From the NCBI GenBank assembly GCA_934256695.1, contig CAKQPE010000013.1:1-30967 (forward strand): a stretch of DNA of 30,967 nucleotides, read 5' to 3'. Shown piece after piece: positions 1-8,187 of this stretch. Both the position numbers and the translations under genes were made by a program. The stretch comes from an uncultured Eubacteriales bacterium (GTDB lineage Bacteria; Bacillota; Clostridia; Lachnospirales; Anaerotignaceae). Position 1 is the first letter of the stretch. Each line of letters starts with the position of its first letter. The notes beneath the pieces were generated by a model, which saw only the letters and a list, made by a program, of their open reading frames with translations, did not search any database and was not told where the DNA came from.

Positions 1-77
1 TACTAAATTTTTTTCAAAAAATTTTCAGGGTTTGGGGTGAAACCCCAAGGTCTTTCAGTCCGATAAATTTATATTTA
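1..77. repeat. Right end of a dispersed hairpin-string element (copy A)
   Basis: This is the truncated right part of the intergenic repeat family seen five more times in the window. It holds an AT hairpin (about 4-25), a perfect hairpin TTGGGGT-GAA-ACCCCAA at 32-48, then GGTCTTTCAG and the terminal sequence ending ATAAATTTATATTTA at 77. Positions 52-77 are the exact reverse complement of 15009-15034, the left end of copy C. These are therefore the terminal inverted repeats of the element. The left part lies outside the window. Confidence 0.75.
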
Positions 78-128
78 AAACCGTAAAAAAATATACGTTT
101 ATGTATTTTATAGGTATAAAAAATGCTC

Positions 129-157
129 TTGACATAATAAAGTTTATAATGCAAAAT
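129..157 (+). promoter_or_regulatory. Candidate sigma-A promoter of the IclR-mhpFE operon
   Basis: A perfect -35 TTGACA at 129-134 is followed after 17 bases by CAAAAT (152-157, 4 of 6 matches). A better -10 word, TATAAT at 163-168, is spaced too far away (28 bases). The ten-base word ATAGGTATAA occurs at 110-119 and 158-167 on either side of the -35. An imperfect inverted repeat (TTACGAA...TTCGGTAA, about 171-189) lies just downstream. Both are possible sites for autoregulation by the IclR protein, but this is inference. Confidence 0.4.
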
Positions 158-217
158 ATAGGTATAATAATTACGAAAGCAGTTCGGTAATAACGAAAAT
201 AAATTACGGAGATAAAA

Positions 218-985
218 ATGGCGAAAACAGAAGGCGTTACTATTCAGTCTGTCGTTAAGGCAGCCAAAATATTGGATATTTTATTAAAAAAGGGCGAATT
301 GGGAATTTCGGATATTTCTGCCGAAATGTCAATAAGTAAAAGCACTGCTTATGGTATAGTAAACACTCTTGCCGAAACAGGTTTTATAGAACAGGATTCG
401 GAGAACAAAAAATACCGTCTCGGGCTTAGGCTTTTTGAGCTTGGTTCTGCTGTTGAAAACCGTATGGATATACGCACAGAGGCAAAGCCTTTCTGCGAGG
501 AACTTTCAAAAAAATATTCACAGACGGTTCACCTTGCGACCCACAGTGAGGGCAATGTTGTGTATATAGATAAATTCGATATACCCGATTTTCTTATTGT
601 TTATTCTCAGGTTGGGCGGCGTGCACCTATGAACATTACCGGCGTAGGCAAAGCAATGCTTGCTTACCTTGATGATGAATATATACAGAAATATGTAATA
701 AACAATCTTGTTTCAAAAACACCTAACTCCTGTGATACGGCAGAAAAGCTTTATAAAAGCCTTGAAGATGTAAGAAATCTCGGATATGCCGTTGACGATG
801 AGGAAATACAGCTTGGTCTGAGGTGTATTGCCGCACCTATATTCAATAAGAATAAAAAAGTTGTTGCGGCAGTGAGCATTTCCGGCATGGTAAATGCCGT
901 AAGCAGTGAAAAAACAGAAAAAATCGCAAAAGATGTAATGCTCTGTGCGGCAAACATATCAAGGCGATTAGGATATATGGGTTAA
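218..985 (+). CDS. IclR-family transcriptional regulator
   Basis: A DNA-binding regulator of 255 residues, the normal size for the IclR family. Residues 8-70 form the N-terminal winged helix-turn-helix (LGISDISAEMSISKSTAYG recognition region). Residues 80-250 form the GAF-like effector domain, with the family signature GYAVDDEEIQLGLRCIAAP at 189-207. The ATG start sits behind TTACGGAGATAAAA, a good ribosome site. The gene lies 39 bases upstream of mhpF on the same strand, so it is probably co-transcribed with mhpF and mhpE and regulates them. IclR proteins often control small-acid or aromatic catabolism and bind a pathway metabolite. The effector here is unknown. Confidence 0.93.
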   Translation: MAKTEGVTIQSVVKAAKILDILLKKGELGISDISAEMSISKSTAYGIVNTLAETGFIEQDSENKKYRLGLRLFELGSAVENRMDIRTEAKPFCEELSKKYSQTVHLATHSEGNVVYIDKFDIPDFLIVYSQVGRRAPMNITGVGKAMLAYLDDEYIQKYVINNLVSKTPNSCDTAEKLYKSLEDVRNLGYAVDDEEIQLGLRCIAAPIFNKNKKVVAAVSISGMVNAVSSEKTEKIAKDVMLCAANISRRLGYMG

Positions 986-1024
986 TTTTTTAAGGATATT
1001 ATTTTTTAAGGGAGGATTTTTAAT

Positions 1025-1894
1025 ATGGACAAAATTAAAGTTGGTATTATCGGTCCCGGAAACATCGGCACTGACCTTATGTACAAGGTGATGAAAAGCA
1101 AACATCTTGAAATGAGCATGATGACAGGTATTGTTGAATCCGAAGGTCTCAAAAGAGCAGCGGGTCTGGGTTTTAAAACATCTTTGGAAGGTGTAAAAGC
1201 CGTAGCGGAAGACCCTGAAATAAAAATAGTTTTTGATGCTACAATGGCAAGTGCCCATCTTGTAAATGCACCCGTACTTAAAGCAGCCGGAAAAATCGCA
1301 ATCGATATGACCCCTGCCGCTGTAGGCCCATACGTTGTTCCTTGCTGTAACCTTGACAGCCTTGGTGAGGTAGATAACTATAACATGGTTACTTGCGGAG
1401 GTCAGGCAACTATTCCTATTGTAAACGCCATAAACGCCGTTGCAGATGTTGAATATGCGGAAATAGTTGCAAGTATTTCTTCCAAATCCGCAGGCCCGGG
1501 AACAAGAGCAAATATTGACGAGTTTACACAGACAACAAGAAAAGGTCTTGAAATAGTAGGCCATGCCGACAGAGCAAAGGCTATTATTATCCTTAATCCG
1601 GCAGAACCGCCTATAATGATGTGCGATACAATATACTGCAAGGTTAAAAATCCGGATGAAAAAGCTATTATCGAAGCAGTGGAAAAAAGAGTAAAAGAAG
1701 TTCAGGCATATGTTCCGGGCTACCAGCTCAGAGTTCCTCCTTTTGTTGAAGGAGATAAAGTAACCTGTATTCTTCAGGTTGAAGGTGCCGGAGACTTCCT
1801 TCCTAAATATTCCGGAAACCTTGATATTATAAACTCTGCCGCTATATCTGTTGCTGAAAAACTTGCCGCTAAAATGCTTGGCAAAGAAGAATAA
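1025..1894 (+). CDS. mhpF: Acetaldehyde dehydrogenase (acylating), MhpF/DmpF type
   Basis: Oxidises acetaldehyde with NAD+ and CoA to acetyl-CoA. In the known MhpE/MhpF and DmpG/DmpF complexes the aldehyde is channelled directly from the aldolase. The sequence begins with a Rossmann nucleotide site (VGIIGPGNIG, residues 6-15). The catalytic cysteine is in VTCGGQATIPIVNAI (Cys124), and SSKSAGPGTRANIDEFT follows. Its 289 residues are slightly short of the usual 300-316. AGGGAGG lies ten bases before the ATG. The aldolase mhpE begins 14 bases after this gene, the conserved order of the complex. No hydratase (MhpD) or ring-cleavage gene is in the window, so the source of the substrate is unknown. 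Confidence 0.94.
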   Translation: MDKIKVGIIGPGNIGTDLMYKVMKSKHLEMSMMTGIVESEGLKRAAGLGFKTSLEGVKAVAEDPEIKIVFDATMASAHLVNAPVLKAAGKIAIDMTPAAVGPYVVPCCNLDSLGEVDNYNMVTCGGQATIPIVNAINAVADVEYAEIVASISSKSAGPGTRANIDEFTQTTRKGLEIVGHADRAKAIIILNPAEPPIMMCDTIYCKVKNPDEKAIIEAVEKRVKEVQAYVPGYQLRVPPFVEGDKVTCILQVEGAGDFLPKYSGNLDIINSAAISVAEKLAAKMLGKEE

Positions 1895-1908
1895 GGAGGA
1901 TACTGAAA

Positions 1909-2922
1909 ATGGAAAATCGAAAAATTAATTTTGTAGATACAACACTTCGTGACGGCAGCCATGCCGTAAGCCACAGTTTCTCTCCGGAACAGGTTGCGGC
2001 CATTGCAGGCGGTCTTGATAAAGTAGGTATTTCGATTATCGAATGTGCTCATGGTGACGGTATTACAGGTTCATCATATAACTACGGATTTTTGAAATAT
2101 CCTGAAGCAGAGCTTCTTAAAGCGGCTAAGGGAGTAATAAAAAATGCAAAACAGGCTATTCTCCTTCTTCCGGGTATCGGTACTATAGAGGATTTGGAGG
2201 AAGCATACGAAAACGGTGCAAGAGTGGTTCGTGTTGCTACCCACTGTACAGAGGCTGATACAGGTATTCAGCATATACAGGCAGCTAAGAAAATGGGAAT
2301 GATGGCTTGCGGCTTCCTTATGATGATTCATATGGCAAGCCCTGAAAAACTTCTTGAACAGGCAAAAATATTCCAAGAGGCCGGAGCAGACTATATTAAC
2401 CTTGCAGACTCAGCAGGATACCTTCTTCCGGAAGATGTAACGGCAAGAGTTAAGACACTTGTTGAGGGCCTTGATATTCATGTTGGTTTCCATGCTCACA
2501 ATAACCTCGGCCTTGCAGTTGCAAACTCAATAGCAGCCGTTAAAGCCGGAGCTACATACATCGACGTAACCTGCCGTGGCCTCGGTGCCGGTGCCGGAAA
2601 CTGTCAGGGTGAAGTTCTTGCGGCAGTATTTGACAGAATGGGAATAAACACAGGTGTTGATATGTATGGTCTTCAGGACGTAGCAGAAGAAATAGTTGAG
2701 CCTGTTATGCACAGACCGCAGGTTATAAGAACAGATTCGCTTATGCTTGGCTATGCGGGAGTATATTCATCATTCCTTCTTCACACACGCCGTGCGGCAG
2801 AAAAATTCGGTCTTAACCCAAGGGATATTCTTATTGAGCTTGGCAGAAGAAGAATGGTAGGCGGACAGGAAGACATGATTGTTGATGTTGCTTATCAGCT
2901 TGCACAGCAGAAAAACAAATAA
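1909..2922 (+). CDS. mhpE: 4-hydroxy-2-oxovalerate aldolase, MhpE/DmpG type
   Basis: Cleaves 4-hydroxy-2-oxopentanoate to pyruvate and acetaldehyde (class II, divalent-metal aldolase). The N-terminal motif FVDTTLRDGSHAV (residues 8-20) supplies the catalytic Arg14 and the metal ligand Asp15. VGFHAHNNLGLAVANS provides the metal-binding His195 and His197. The 337 residues match the family. A C-terminal helical region (about 265-337) is present, which in DmpG forms the contact with the dehydrogenase. GGAGG precedes the ATG by 9 bases. A strong terminator follows at 2973-3007, so the IclR-mhpF-mhpE unit probably ends here and is separate from the transporter operon. Confidence 0.94.
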   Translation: MENRKINFVDTTLRDGSHAVSHSFSPEQVAAIAGGLDKVGISIIECAHGDGITGSSYNYGFLKYPEAELLKAAKGVIKNAKQAILLLPGIGTIEDLEEAYENGARVVRVATHCTEADTGIQHIQAAKKMGMMACGFLMMIHMASPEKLLEQAKIFQEAGADYINLADSAGYLLPEDVTARVKTLVEGLDIHVGFHAHNNLGLAVANSIAAVKAGATYIDVTCRGLGAGAGNCQGEVLAAVFDRMGINTGVDMYGLQDVAEEIVEPVMHRPQVIRTDSLMLGYAGVYSSFLLHTRRAAEKFGLNPRDILIELGRRRMVGGQEDMIVDVAYQLAQQKNK

Positions 2923-2972
2923 TTTAAGTTATTGATTTTAAACCCTTAAACCTTTAAAATAAACGTAAAAAG

Positions 2973-3007
2973 CTCTGTTATATTGTTTTGATATAACGGA
3001 GTTTTTT
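2973..3007 (+). terminator. Rho-independent terminator after mhpE
   Basis: An 11-base stem, CTCTGTTATAT (2973-2983) with ATATAACGGAG (2991-3001), one T-G wobble, seven-base loop, followed by six Ts. The remaining 3008-3206 before the next gene has a second small inverted repeat (GGAAACT at 3068-3074, AGTTTCC at 3087-3093) and no convincing promoter hexamers. Confidence 0.85.
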
Positions 3008-3206
3008 ATTTGGAAAATAATAATACAGAAAATATTCGGTGTAAATATTTTGGATTTCATTCTTTGCGGAAACTGTAGGTTACGGAAGTTTCCCTATTGT
3101 TTTTTAAGACAGAAATATCAAGGCCTTTTAGGGTAGCTATTGAATTAAAAATGGTGTAAAATAAATTTTAACAGTAAAATATATGGATTTTTAGGAGGGA
3201 TTTGTT

Positions 3207-4034
3207 TTGAAGGGAAATAAACGGCAGGTAATGAGTTACCCTGCTATGGCGATGCTTTTTGTTTTTGCTGTGTTTCCTCTGCTGATAATGCTCTTTAACA
3301 GTTTTCAGAGTGATAACGGCACAGGCGGATTTGTTTTGTCAAATTACATAAGATTTTTTTCAAAGGCAACATACCTTAAACTTACTTTAAGGACAATATT
3401 AAACAGTATCCTTGTTACGGTTATTAGCCTTATAATATCATATCCTTTGGCATATATAATGGCAAAAAAACTTAAAGGGCTTAAAAATATTGTTATGGTG
3501 CTTATTATAATTCCGTTTTTTACCAATCAGCTTGTACGTGTATACAGCTGGCTTATATTCCTTCAGGACGGAGGATTGCTGGAAAGCCTTCTTAACTCAT
3601 TGGGAATTATAGACGGTTCTCTGGGGATTATGTATACAAAAGCTGCCGTTATAATAGGTCTTGTCCATGCATTCTTCCCGTATATGGTTATAACCATATA
3701 TATGGCACTGGAAAGAATGGATAATTCCGTTCTTGAGGCAAGTAAGTCTTTGGGTGCATCGGCATTTACTACTTTTAGAAAGGTAATATTCCCAATGTCA
3801 ATGCCGGGAGTTGTAAGCGGAATAATGATTGTTTTTGTGCCATGCCTCGGTACGTTTGTTGAGCCGAGAATATTGGGCGGTGTAAACGGTACCGTTATAG
3901 GTACTGTTATAGAGGATCAGTTCTTTGAAATTTACGGCTGGAACTTCGGTGCGGCAATAGCCTTTATACTGCTTGCCATGGTAATTATAAGCATGGCGGC
4001 AATAAGTAAGTGGGGAAAGAGGTATGACGTATGA
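3207..4034 (+). CDS. ABC importer permease, PotB-like (polyamine/opine type)
   Basis: Inner-membrane permease of the binding-protein-dependent superfamily, 275 residues with about six membrane segments beginning at residue 14. The cytoplasmic EAA loop that docks on the ATPase is at ALERMDNSVLEASKSLGASA. I chose the TTG start at 3207 because GGAGGG at 3194-3199 lies seven bases upstream. An ATG nine codons in is less well placed. The gene heads the operon permease-permease-ATPase-kinase-hydrolase and overlaps the next gene by four bases (ATGA). The PotB/PotC family takes up spermidine/putrescine, but related systems carry other small solutes. The attached kinase and glycohydrolase suggest a ribosylated or nucleoside-like substrate (inference). 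Confidence 0.88.
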   Translation: MKGNKRQVMSYPAMAMLFVFAVFPLLIMLFNSFQSDNGTGGFVLSNYIRFFSKATYLKLTLRTILNSILVTVISLIISYPLAYIMAKKLKGLKNIVMVLIIIPFFTNQLVRVYSWLIFLQDGGLLESLLNSLGIIDGSLGIMYTKAAVIIGLVHAFFPYMVITIYMALERMDNSVLEASKSLGASAFTTFRKVIFPMSMPGVVSGIMIVFVPCLGTFVEPRILGGVNGTVIGTVIEDQFFEIYGWNFGAAIAFILLAMVIISMAAISKWGKRYDV

Positions 4035-4828
4035 GAAAAGGAATTTTATCGAAAATTTATGTGCTTTTGATTATGCTCTACCTTTATGTGCCTATAATAG
4101 TGCTTATGGTAATGGGATTTAACAAATCAAGATACAATTCAATGCCTTTTGAATTTACTACCGAATGGTATCAGGCGTTAAGCACAGACTCTGCTTTACA
4201 GCAGGCAGCTTTAAACTCGGTTCTCCTTGCGTTGGTTACAGGGGTTGTGTGTGTGTTATTGGCAACACTTTTCATTCTTGGTGAAAGGTATCTTTCAAAC
4301 AAACTAAAAGGTATTTTCAACAGCATTGTAATGATGCCTATGAGTATACCTTGGCTTATAATGGGTCTGTCACTTCTTCTGCTTATAAGATTTTTTGATT
4401 TTGATAAATCTATGTTCTTTGTTGCGGCAGGGCATATTGTTATATCCCTTCCGTATTCAATGCTTGTTTTAAAGGCAAGGGTGCAGTCGATGGATAAGGA
4501 TTTGGAAGAAATGAGTGCTTCTTTGGGTGCTGACGGATTTACAACATTCAGGCGAATTACACTTCCGGCAATAGCTCCGGCAATGGTAGCAGGTGGATTT
4601 TTGTCATTTATGATAAGCTTTGACAACTTTGCCATAAGTTATTTTCTTATGCCGGCGGGAGTATCCACACTGCCTATAGAGATTCAGACATCAATAAAGT
4701 TCGGTTTTACACCGGAGATAAATGCAGTTTCAACCGTAATAATTGGCGTATCACTTTTATGCCTTGCCGTTGTTGGCTTAATTATGGGTTCAAGCCTTAA
4801 AACAATGGCAGGAAGGAGCGAAAAATAA
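4031..4828 (+). CDS. ABC importer permease, PotC-like
   Basis: Second permease of the importer, 265 residues with six predicted membrane segments. Its EAA loop is at LEEMSASLGADGFTTFRRITLP. SFDNFAISYFLMPAGVSTLPI is typical of PotC proteins. The start overlaps the previous stop by four bases, which implies translational coupling. The ATPase ATG follows its TAA with no gap. In most pot operons a potD gene for the extracellular binding protein follows potC. Here the ATPase follows instead, and no binding protein is found anywhere in the window. Confidence 0.88.
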   Translation: MRKGILSKIYVLLIMLYLYVPIIVLMVMGFNKSRYNSMPFEFTTEWYQALSTDSALQQAALNSVLLALVTGVVCVLLATLFILGERYLSNKLKGIFNSIVMMPMSIPWLIMGLSLLLLIRFFDFDKSMFFVAAGHIVISLPYSMLVLKARVQSMDKDLEEMSASLGADGFTTFRRITLPAIAPAMVAGGFLSFMISFDNFAISYFLMPAGVSTLPIEIQTSIKFGFTPEINAVSTVIIGVSLLCLAVVGLIMGSSLKTMAGRSEK

Positions 4829-5890
4829 ATGAGTGAAGTAGTATTAAAATCAATAACAAAAAAATACGGTGCAAATACAGTAGTAAACAGCATTGACCTT
4901 ACTGCGGAAAACGGAAAACTTATATCAATTCTCGGCCCTTCCGGCTGCGGAAAGACAACTACACTGAGAATGATAGCAGGTTTTGAAAAGCCCGATGGCG
5001 GAGAAATATATTTTGACGGCAGAGAGGTGAAGGATATACCTGTAAACAAAAGAAATATAGGCATGGTTTTCCAGAGCTATGCACTTTTTCCGCATATGAC
5101 AGTTGAACAGAATGTAGCATACGGTCTTGAACAGAGGAAATTGCCTTCTTCGGAAATAAATGAAAGGGTTTTTGAGGCACTTAAACTGGTGCATATGGAG
5201 GATTATGCAAAAAGAAAGCCGAAACAGCTCTCCGGCGGACAACAGCAGAGGGTTGCTCTTGCAAGAGCGTTGGTTATTAAGCCTGATGTACTTCTTCTTG
5301 ATGAATGTCTTAGTGCTTTGGATAAAAAATTAAGAGTGGAAATGCAGATAGAGCTTAGAAAAATACTTGAACAGACAGGTGTAACAACATTTTTCGTAAC
5401 TCACGACCAGGAGGAAGCAATGACTCTTTCCGACAAAATAGTTGTTATGAACGAAGGACGTATAGAACAGGCAGGAACGCCTTTTGAAATATACGAAAAA
5501 CCGTCAAGCCGGTTTGCGGCAGGGTTCTTGGGCAAAGCAAACTTTTTTGAAGGCAAAATACTTTCATATGACGGAAACAAGGCAGAGATACAAACGGAAA
5601 ACGGAAAATTTTCAATACCTGTTCAAAATGCTGTTGTTGGAGAAGAAATGCTTTTTGTTGTTCGTCCCGAAAAAATACATTTTGTTTCGGACAACAGCGG
5701 TATTGAGGGTATAATAGAACACGTTGCTTACAGCGGAAACATTTCATCTTGTTCCGTAAACTGCAACGGAAAAATAATTGTATGCGAGGTTCAGAACTCG
5801 GATTTAAGCGGCAGACCACAGAAGGGAGATAAGGTATCCCTCTGGTGGGTCGGCTCAAGCAGTATTAATATTTCAGGCGGTGGTAAATAA
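4829..5890 (+). CDS. ABC importer ATPase, PotA-like
   Basis: Cytoplasmic ATP-binding subunit of the importer, 353 residues. Walker A GPSGCGKT is at 36-43, the Q-loop glutamine at 82, signature LSGGQQQR at 134-141, Walker B VLLLDE at 154-159, and the switch histidine in FFVTHDQEEA. The D-loop region reads DECLSALD, where almost all relatives have DEPLSALD, a mild oddity. The region after about residue 235 is a TOBE-type regulatory domain, as in PotA/MalK relatives. The gene begins immediately after the stop of the second permease and ends two bases before the kinase gene, so all five genes are one transcriptional unit. Confidence 0.92.
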   Translation: MSEVVLKSITKKYGANTVVNSIDLTAENGKLISILGPSGCGKTTTLRMIAGFEKPDGGEIYFDGREVKDIPVNKRNIGMVFQSYALFPHMTVEQNVAYGLEQRKLPSSEINERVFEALKLVHMEDYAKRKPKQLSGGQQQRVALARALVIKPDVLLLDECLSALDKKLRVEMQIELRKILEQTGVTTFFVTHDQEEAMTLSDKIVVMNEGRIEQAGTPFEIYEKPSSRFAAGFLGKANFFEGKILSYDGNKAEIQTENGKFSIPVQNAVVGEEMLFVVRPEKIHFVSDNSGIEGIIEHVAYSGNISSCSVNCNGKIIVCEVQNSDLSGRPQKGDKVSLWWVGSSSINISGGGK

Positions 5891-5892
5891 AA

Positions 5893-6777
5893 ATGGATTG
5901 TATAGTTTTAGGCGGTCTTGTGGCAGACCGATATTTTGATATAGAGTCTTTTCCCGAAAGAGGACAGGACGGACTTATAACATCGGAAACGGCATATGTA
6001 GGCGGCTGTGCGATAAATATTGCCGCTACAATAAATAACCTTGGCGGCAATGCCCATATTGTTTCCTATGTAGGCAACGACAAAACAGGCGAGCAGATAA
6101 TGAACTACATAAGAAAAAATAAGTTTGCCGAGGACTTTATAAAACAGACAGAAGGCATAAGCGGTTATTGCCTTGTGTTTAAAGAACCGGACGGAGAAAG
6201 AACATTTCTTACTAAAAAAGGTGTGGAAGGAAACTTTGATACGGGACTTTTGGACAATATCGACAATATCCGTGCCAAAGTTGGTGCTGTTACTGGATAT
6301 TACCTGCTTAACGAAAACGCTTCTTTAATAATGGACTGTATAGAGGTTATGCGTGTTTCCGGAACAAAATTTATATTTGATCCGGGTCCACTTGTAGGCA
6401 GTATAGATAAAGAAATTCTTAAAAGAATGGTAAAGGCATCTGCCGTAATAACTCCAAACGAAGCAGAGCTTGCCGTTTTTGAACAGGAGGACAAAAACTT
6501 TATAGAAAATTTTATAAAGAATAAGGGCATAGTTGTACGCAAACAGGGAAACAGAGGCGGAATGTGCTATACCCGCCACGGAATATTCAACTATAACAGC
6601 GTAAAAACAGAAGCTGTTGATACAACGGGAGCCGGTGACAGCTTTACAGGTGCTTTGTGCTATTCCCTCGGTTCGGGAACGGATATTAAATCTTCCGTAG
6701 AGCTTGCATCGGTCTGTGCCGCAAAAACAGTGGAGATAAATGCACCTCACGGATTTTGGAAAATAAAGGAGGATTAA
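5893..6777 (+). CDS. PfkB/ribokinase-family carbohydrate or nucleoside kinase
   Basis: ATP-dependent kinase of 294 residues. The glycine-rich substrate motif is VGGCAINIAATINNLGG (36-52). The catalytic and anion-hole motif DTTGAGDSFTGA is at 243-254 (Asp249 as base). ITPNEAEL at 186-193 is another family motif. The substrate cannot be assigned from these. In enteric bacteria a PfkB kinase (YegV) sits next to an ADP-ribosylglycohydrolase-family protein (YegU) and a nucleoside permease (YegT). The same kinase-hydrolase pairing here suggests phosphorylation of a sugar or nucleoside released or imported by the neighbours (inference). It is translationally close to both neighbours. Confidence 0.88.
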   Translation: MDCIVLGGLVADRYFDIESFPERGQDGLITSETAYVGGCAINIAATINNLGGNAHIVSYVGNDKTGEQIMNYIRKNKFAEDFIKQTEGISGYCLVFKEPDGERTFLTKKGVEGNFDTGLLDNIDNIRAKVGAVTGYYLLNENASLIMDCIEVMRVSGTKFIFDPGPLVGSIDKEILKRMVKASAVITPNEAELAVFEQEDKNFIENFIKNKGIVVRKQGNRGGMCYTRHGIFNYNSVKTEAVDTTGAGDSFTGALCYSLGSGTDIKSSVELASVCAAKTVEINAPHGFWKIKED

Positions 6778-6779
6778 AA

Positions 6780-7769
6780 ATGGATTTACTGGACAGAGCC
6801 TATGGCGCACTTGTAGGCGGAGCAATAGGTGATGCTATGGGTATGCCTGCGTCATTTCTTACAAGAGAACAGATTAAAAATACATATGGATACATAAAGG
6901 ATTTTTTAAAGCCTGATGATGATGTGCAGAAATATCACGGCTCACTTGAGGCAGGGGATATTACCGATGATACAATGGAAAGCATTATTGTAAGCAAGGT
7001 ACTTATAGAGCATAACGGATTTTCGGAAGAAGCATTTAACAACGAAATGAAAAAATGGGCAATAGAACAGAAAATGCTTGAAAGCACTGTTATAGGCCCT
7101 TCTACAAGAAGATATTTAACGGCACTTATAGAAGGCAGAGACCCGAAGGAAACCTCCGGCAAAGGCAACACAAACGGTTCCGCAATGAGAGCCGCACCTA
7201 TAGGTGTTAAATATTATAACGATATTGCAAAGTGTATTGAAGCCGCAGCAGCTTCGTCTTTGCCAAGCCACGGCAGTAAGCCTGCTGTAGCGGCAGCCTG
7301 TGCTGTAGCGGCGGCAGTTTCCGGCGGTGTTCACGGCGGATATTCGCCAAACGAAATTTTGAATATGGCTTATGATGCGGCACTTTACGGAGAAAAGAAG
7401 GGTGCGGATATTACGGCACCTATGGTTTCAAAAAGAATTAAGCTTATAGAGTCTATAGTAGACAGCGTAGGAGAAGGCAGCATAAACGATATTCTTGATG
7501 AAATAGCCGGAGTATTCGGTGCAAGTATGTTTGCCTATGAATCAGTGCCTGTTGCCCTTGCCATTTTCTATGCCGTAAACGGAAATGCAAAAGAAGGTAT
7601 ACTTGGATCAGTAAACACAGGTGATGATGCAGATACAAACGGTTCCATATGCGGAAATATTTGCGGTGCTTACAGCGGTGCATCGGGACTGCCTGATGAA
7701 TGGAAAGAAAGAGTGCAGAAAACAAGCAGTGTTGACTTTAAGACAGAAGCCCAAAAGCTTATAGGTTAA
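6780..7769 (+). CDS. ADP-ribosylglycohydrolase (DraG/ARH3) family protein
   Basis: 329 residues, last gene of the importer operon. The paired acidic motifs that bind two Mg2+ ions in this family are visible: GAIGDAMGMP (14-23), GDITDDT (59-65) and NTGDDADTNGSICG (279-292). The family removes ADP-ribose or cleaves related N-glycosidic bonds. Members in catabolic operons are thought to act on small ribosides instead of modified proteins. The ATG at 6780 is chosen because AAAGGAGGATTAAAA precedes it. A TTG eight codons upstream lies inside the kinase gene, and using it would place the ribosome site inside the coding sequence. It overlaps no neighbour and is followed by a weak terminator. Confidence 0.9.
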   Translation: MDLLDRAYGALVGGAIGDAMGMPASFLTREQIKNTYGYIKDFLKPDDDVQKYHGSLEAGDITDDTMESIIVSKVLIEHNGFSEEAFNNEMKKWAIEQKMLESTVIGPSTRRYLTALIEGRDPKETSGKGNTNGSAMRAAPIGVKYYNDIAKCIEAAAASSLPSHGSKPAVAAACAVAAAVSGGVHGGYSPNEILNMAYDAALYGEKKGADITAPMVSKRIKLIESIVDSVGEGSINDILDEIAGVFGASMFAYESVPVALAIFYAVNGNAKEGILGSVNTGDDADTNGSICGNICGAYSGASGLPDEWKERVQKTSSVDFKTEAQKLIG

Positions 7770-7790
7770 TTTTAAGCAATAATTTATTAT

Positions 7791-7819
7791 ATCCCGTGAC
7801 ATTGGTTGCGGGATTTTTG
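7791..7819 (+). terminator. Weak terminator after the importer operon
   Basis: ATCCCG (7791-7796) pairs with CGGGAT (7809-7814) and is followed by TTTTG. The stem is only six bases with a 12-base loop, so this is a modest candidate. The rest of 7820-8000 is AT-rich with nothing recognisable. Confidence 0.5.
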
Positions 7820-8001
7820 TTACACCTAATACGGATTTAAAATTACTGTTTGATAAAAAATTGTTATATAAATAACAAACAATATGGCAATAGTACAAAC
7901 ATAATTGCAAAAAAAATAAGGAATATTAAGAAAAATATAATTTAATAGTAATAGATTGGGTAAGTTAATAGAATATGTGCATAATTAACAAAGTATATGC
8001 T

Positions 8002-8030
8002 TTTACTTGTAAATGAAGGTTCTCTATGAT
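8002..8030 (+). promoter_or_regulatory. Candidate promoter of ilvD
   Basis: TTTACT (8002-8007) and TATGAT (8025-8030) are spaced by exactly 17 bases. Transcription would start near 8037 and leave a leader of about 150 bases before ilvD. Confidence 0.5.
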
Positions 8031-8044
8031 AAAATTTATTTATT

Positions 8045-8150
8045 AGATGCAGGTTCGTGTATTTTGCGTTTCCTGCTTGTTTTGGGCGGAACAAAACCGC
8101 CTGAAGGACGCTCGGCAGTTGTGGTTTAAACAGTTTGGGACTGCAAAGTG
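8045..8150 (+). promoter_or_regulatory. Possible structured 5' leader of ilvD
   Basis: Three short inverted repeats follow one another in the ilvD leader: GCAGG/CCTGC (8049-8053, 8072-8076), GGCGG/CCGCC (8085-8089, 8097-8101) and GCAGT/ACTGC (8115-8119, 8140-8144). This region is more GC-rich than the flanking sequence. No known riboswitch consensus is recognised. The T-box word TGGNACCGCG is absent, and no poly-T terminator lies before the gene. Whether it regulates ilvD is unknown. Confidence 0.35.
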
Positions 8151-8187
8151 TGCTTTTTATAACTAATTTTAAGGGGGAAATAATCAA

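Noticed and set aside
968..1564. Minus-strand frame of 198 codons over mhpF
   Set aside because: Composition is Cys/Phe/Asn-biased as expected for a shadow frame, and mhpF on the plus strand is certain.
3141..3163. Promoter TTGAAT...TAAAAT before the importer operon
   Set aside because: Spacing is only 11 bases. No acceptable pair was found, so no promoter is called.
8081..8150. T-box riboswitch upstream of ilvD
   Set aside because: GGGCGGAACAAAACCGCC looks vaguely like a T-box, but TGGNACCGCG, the specifier loop and a terminator are missing.
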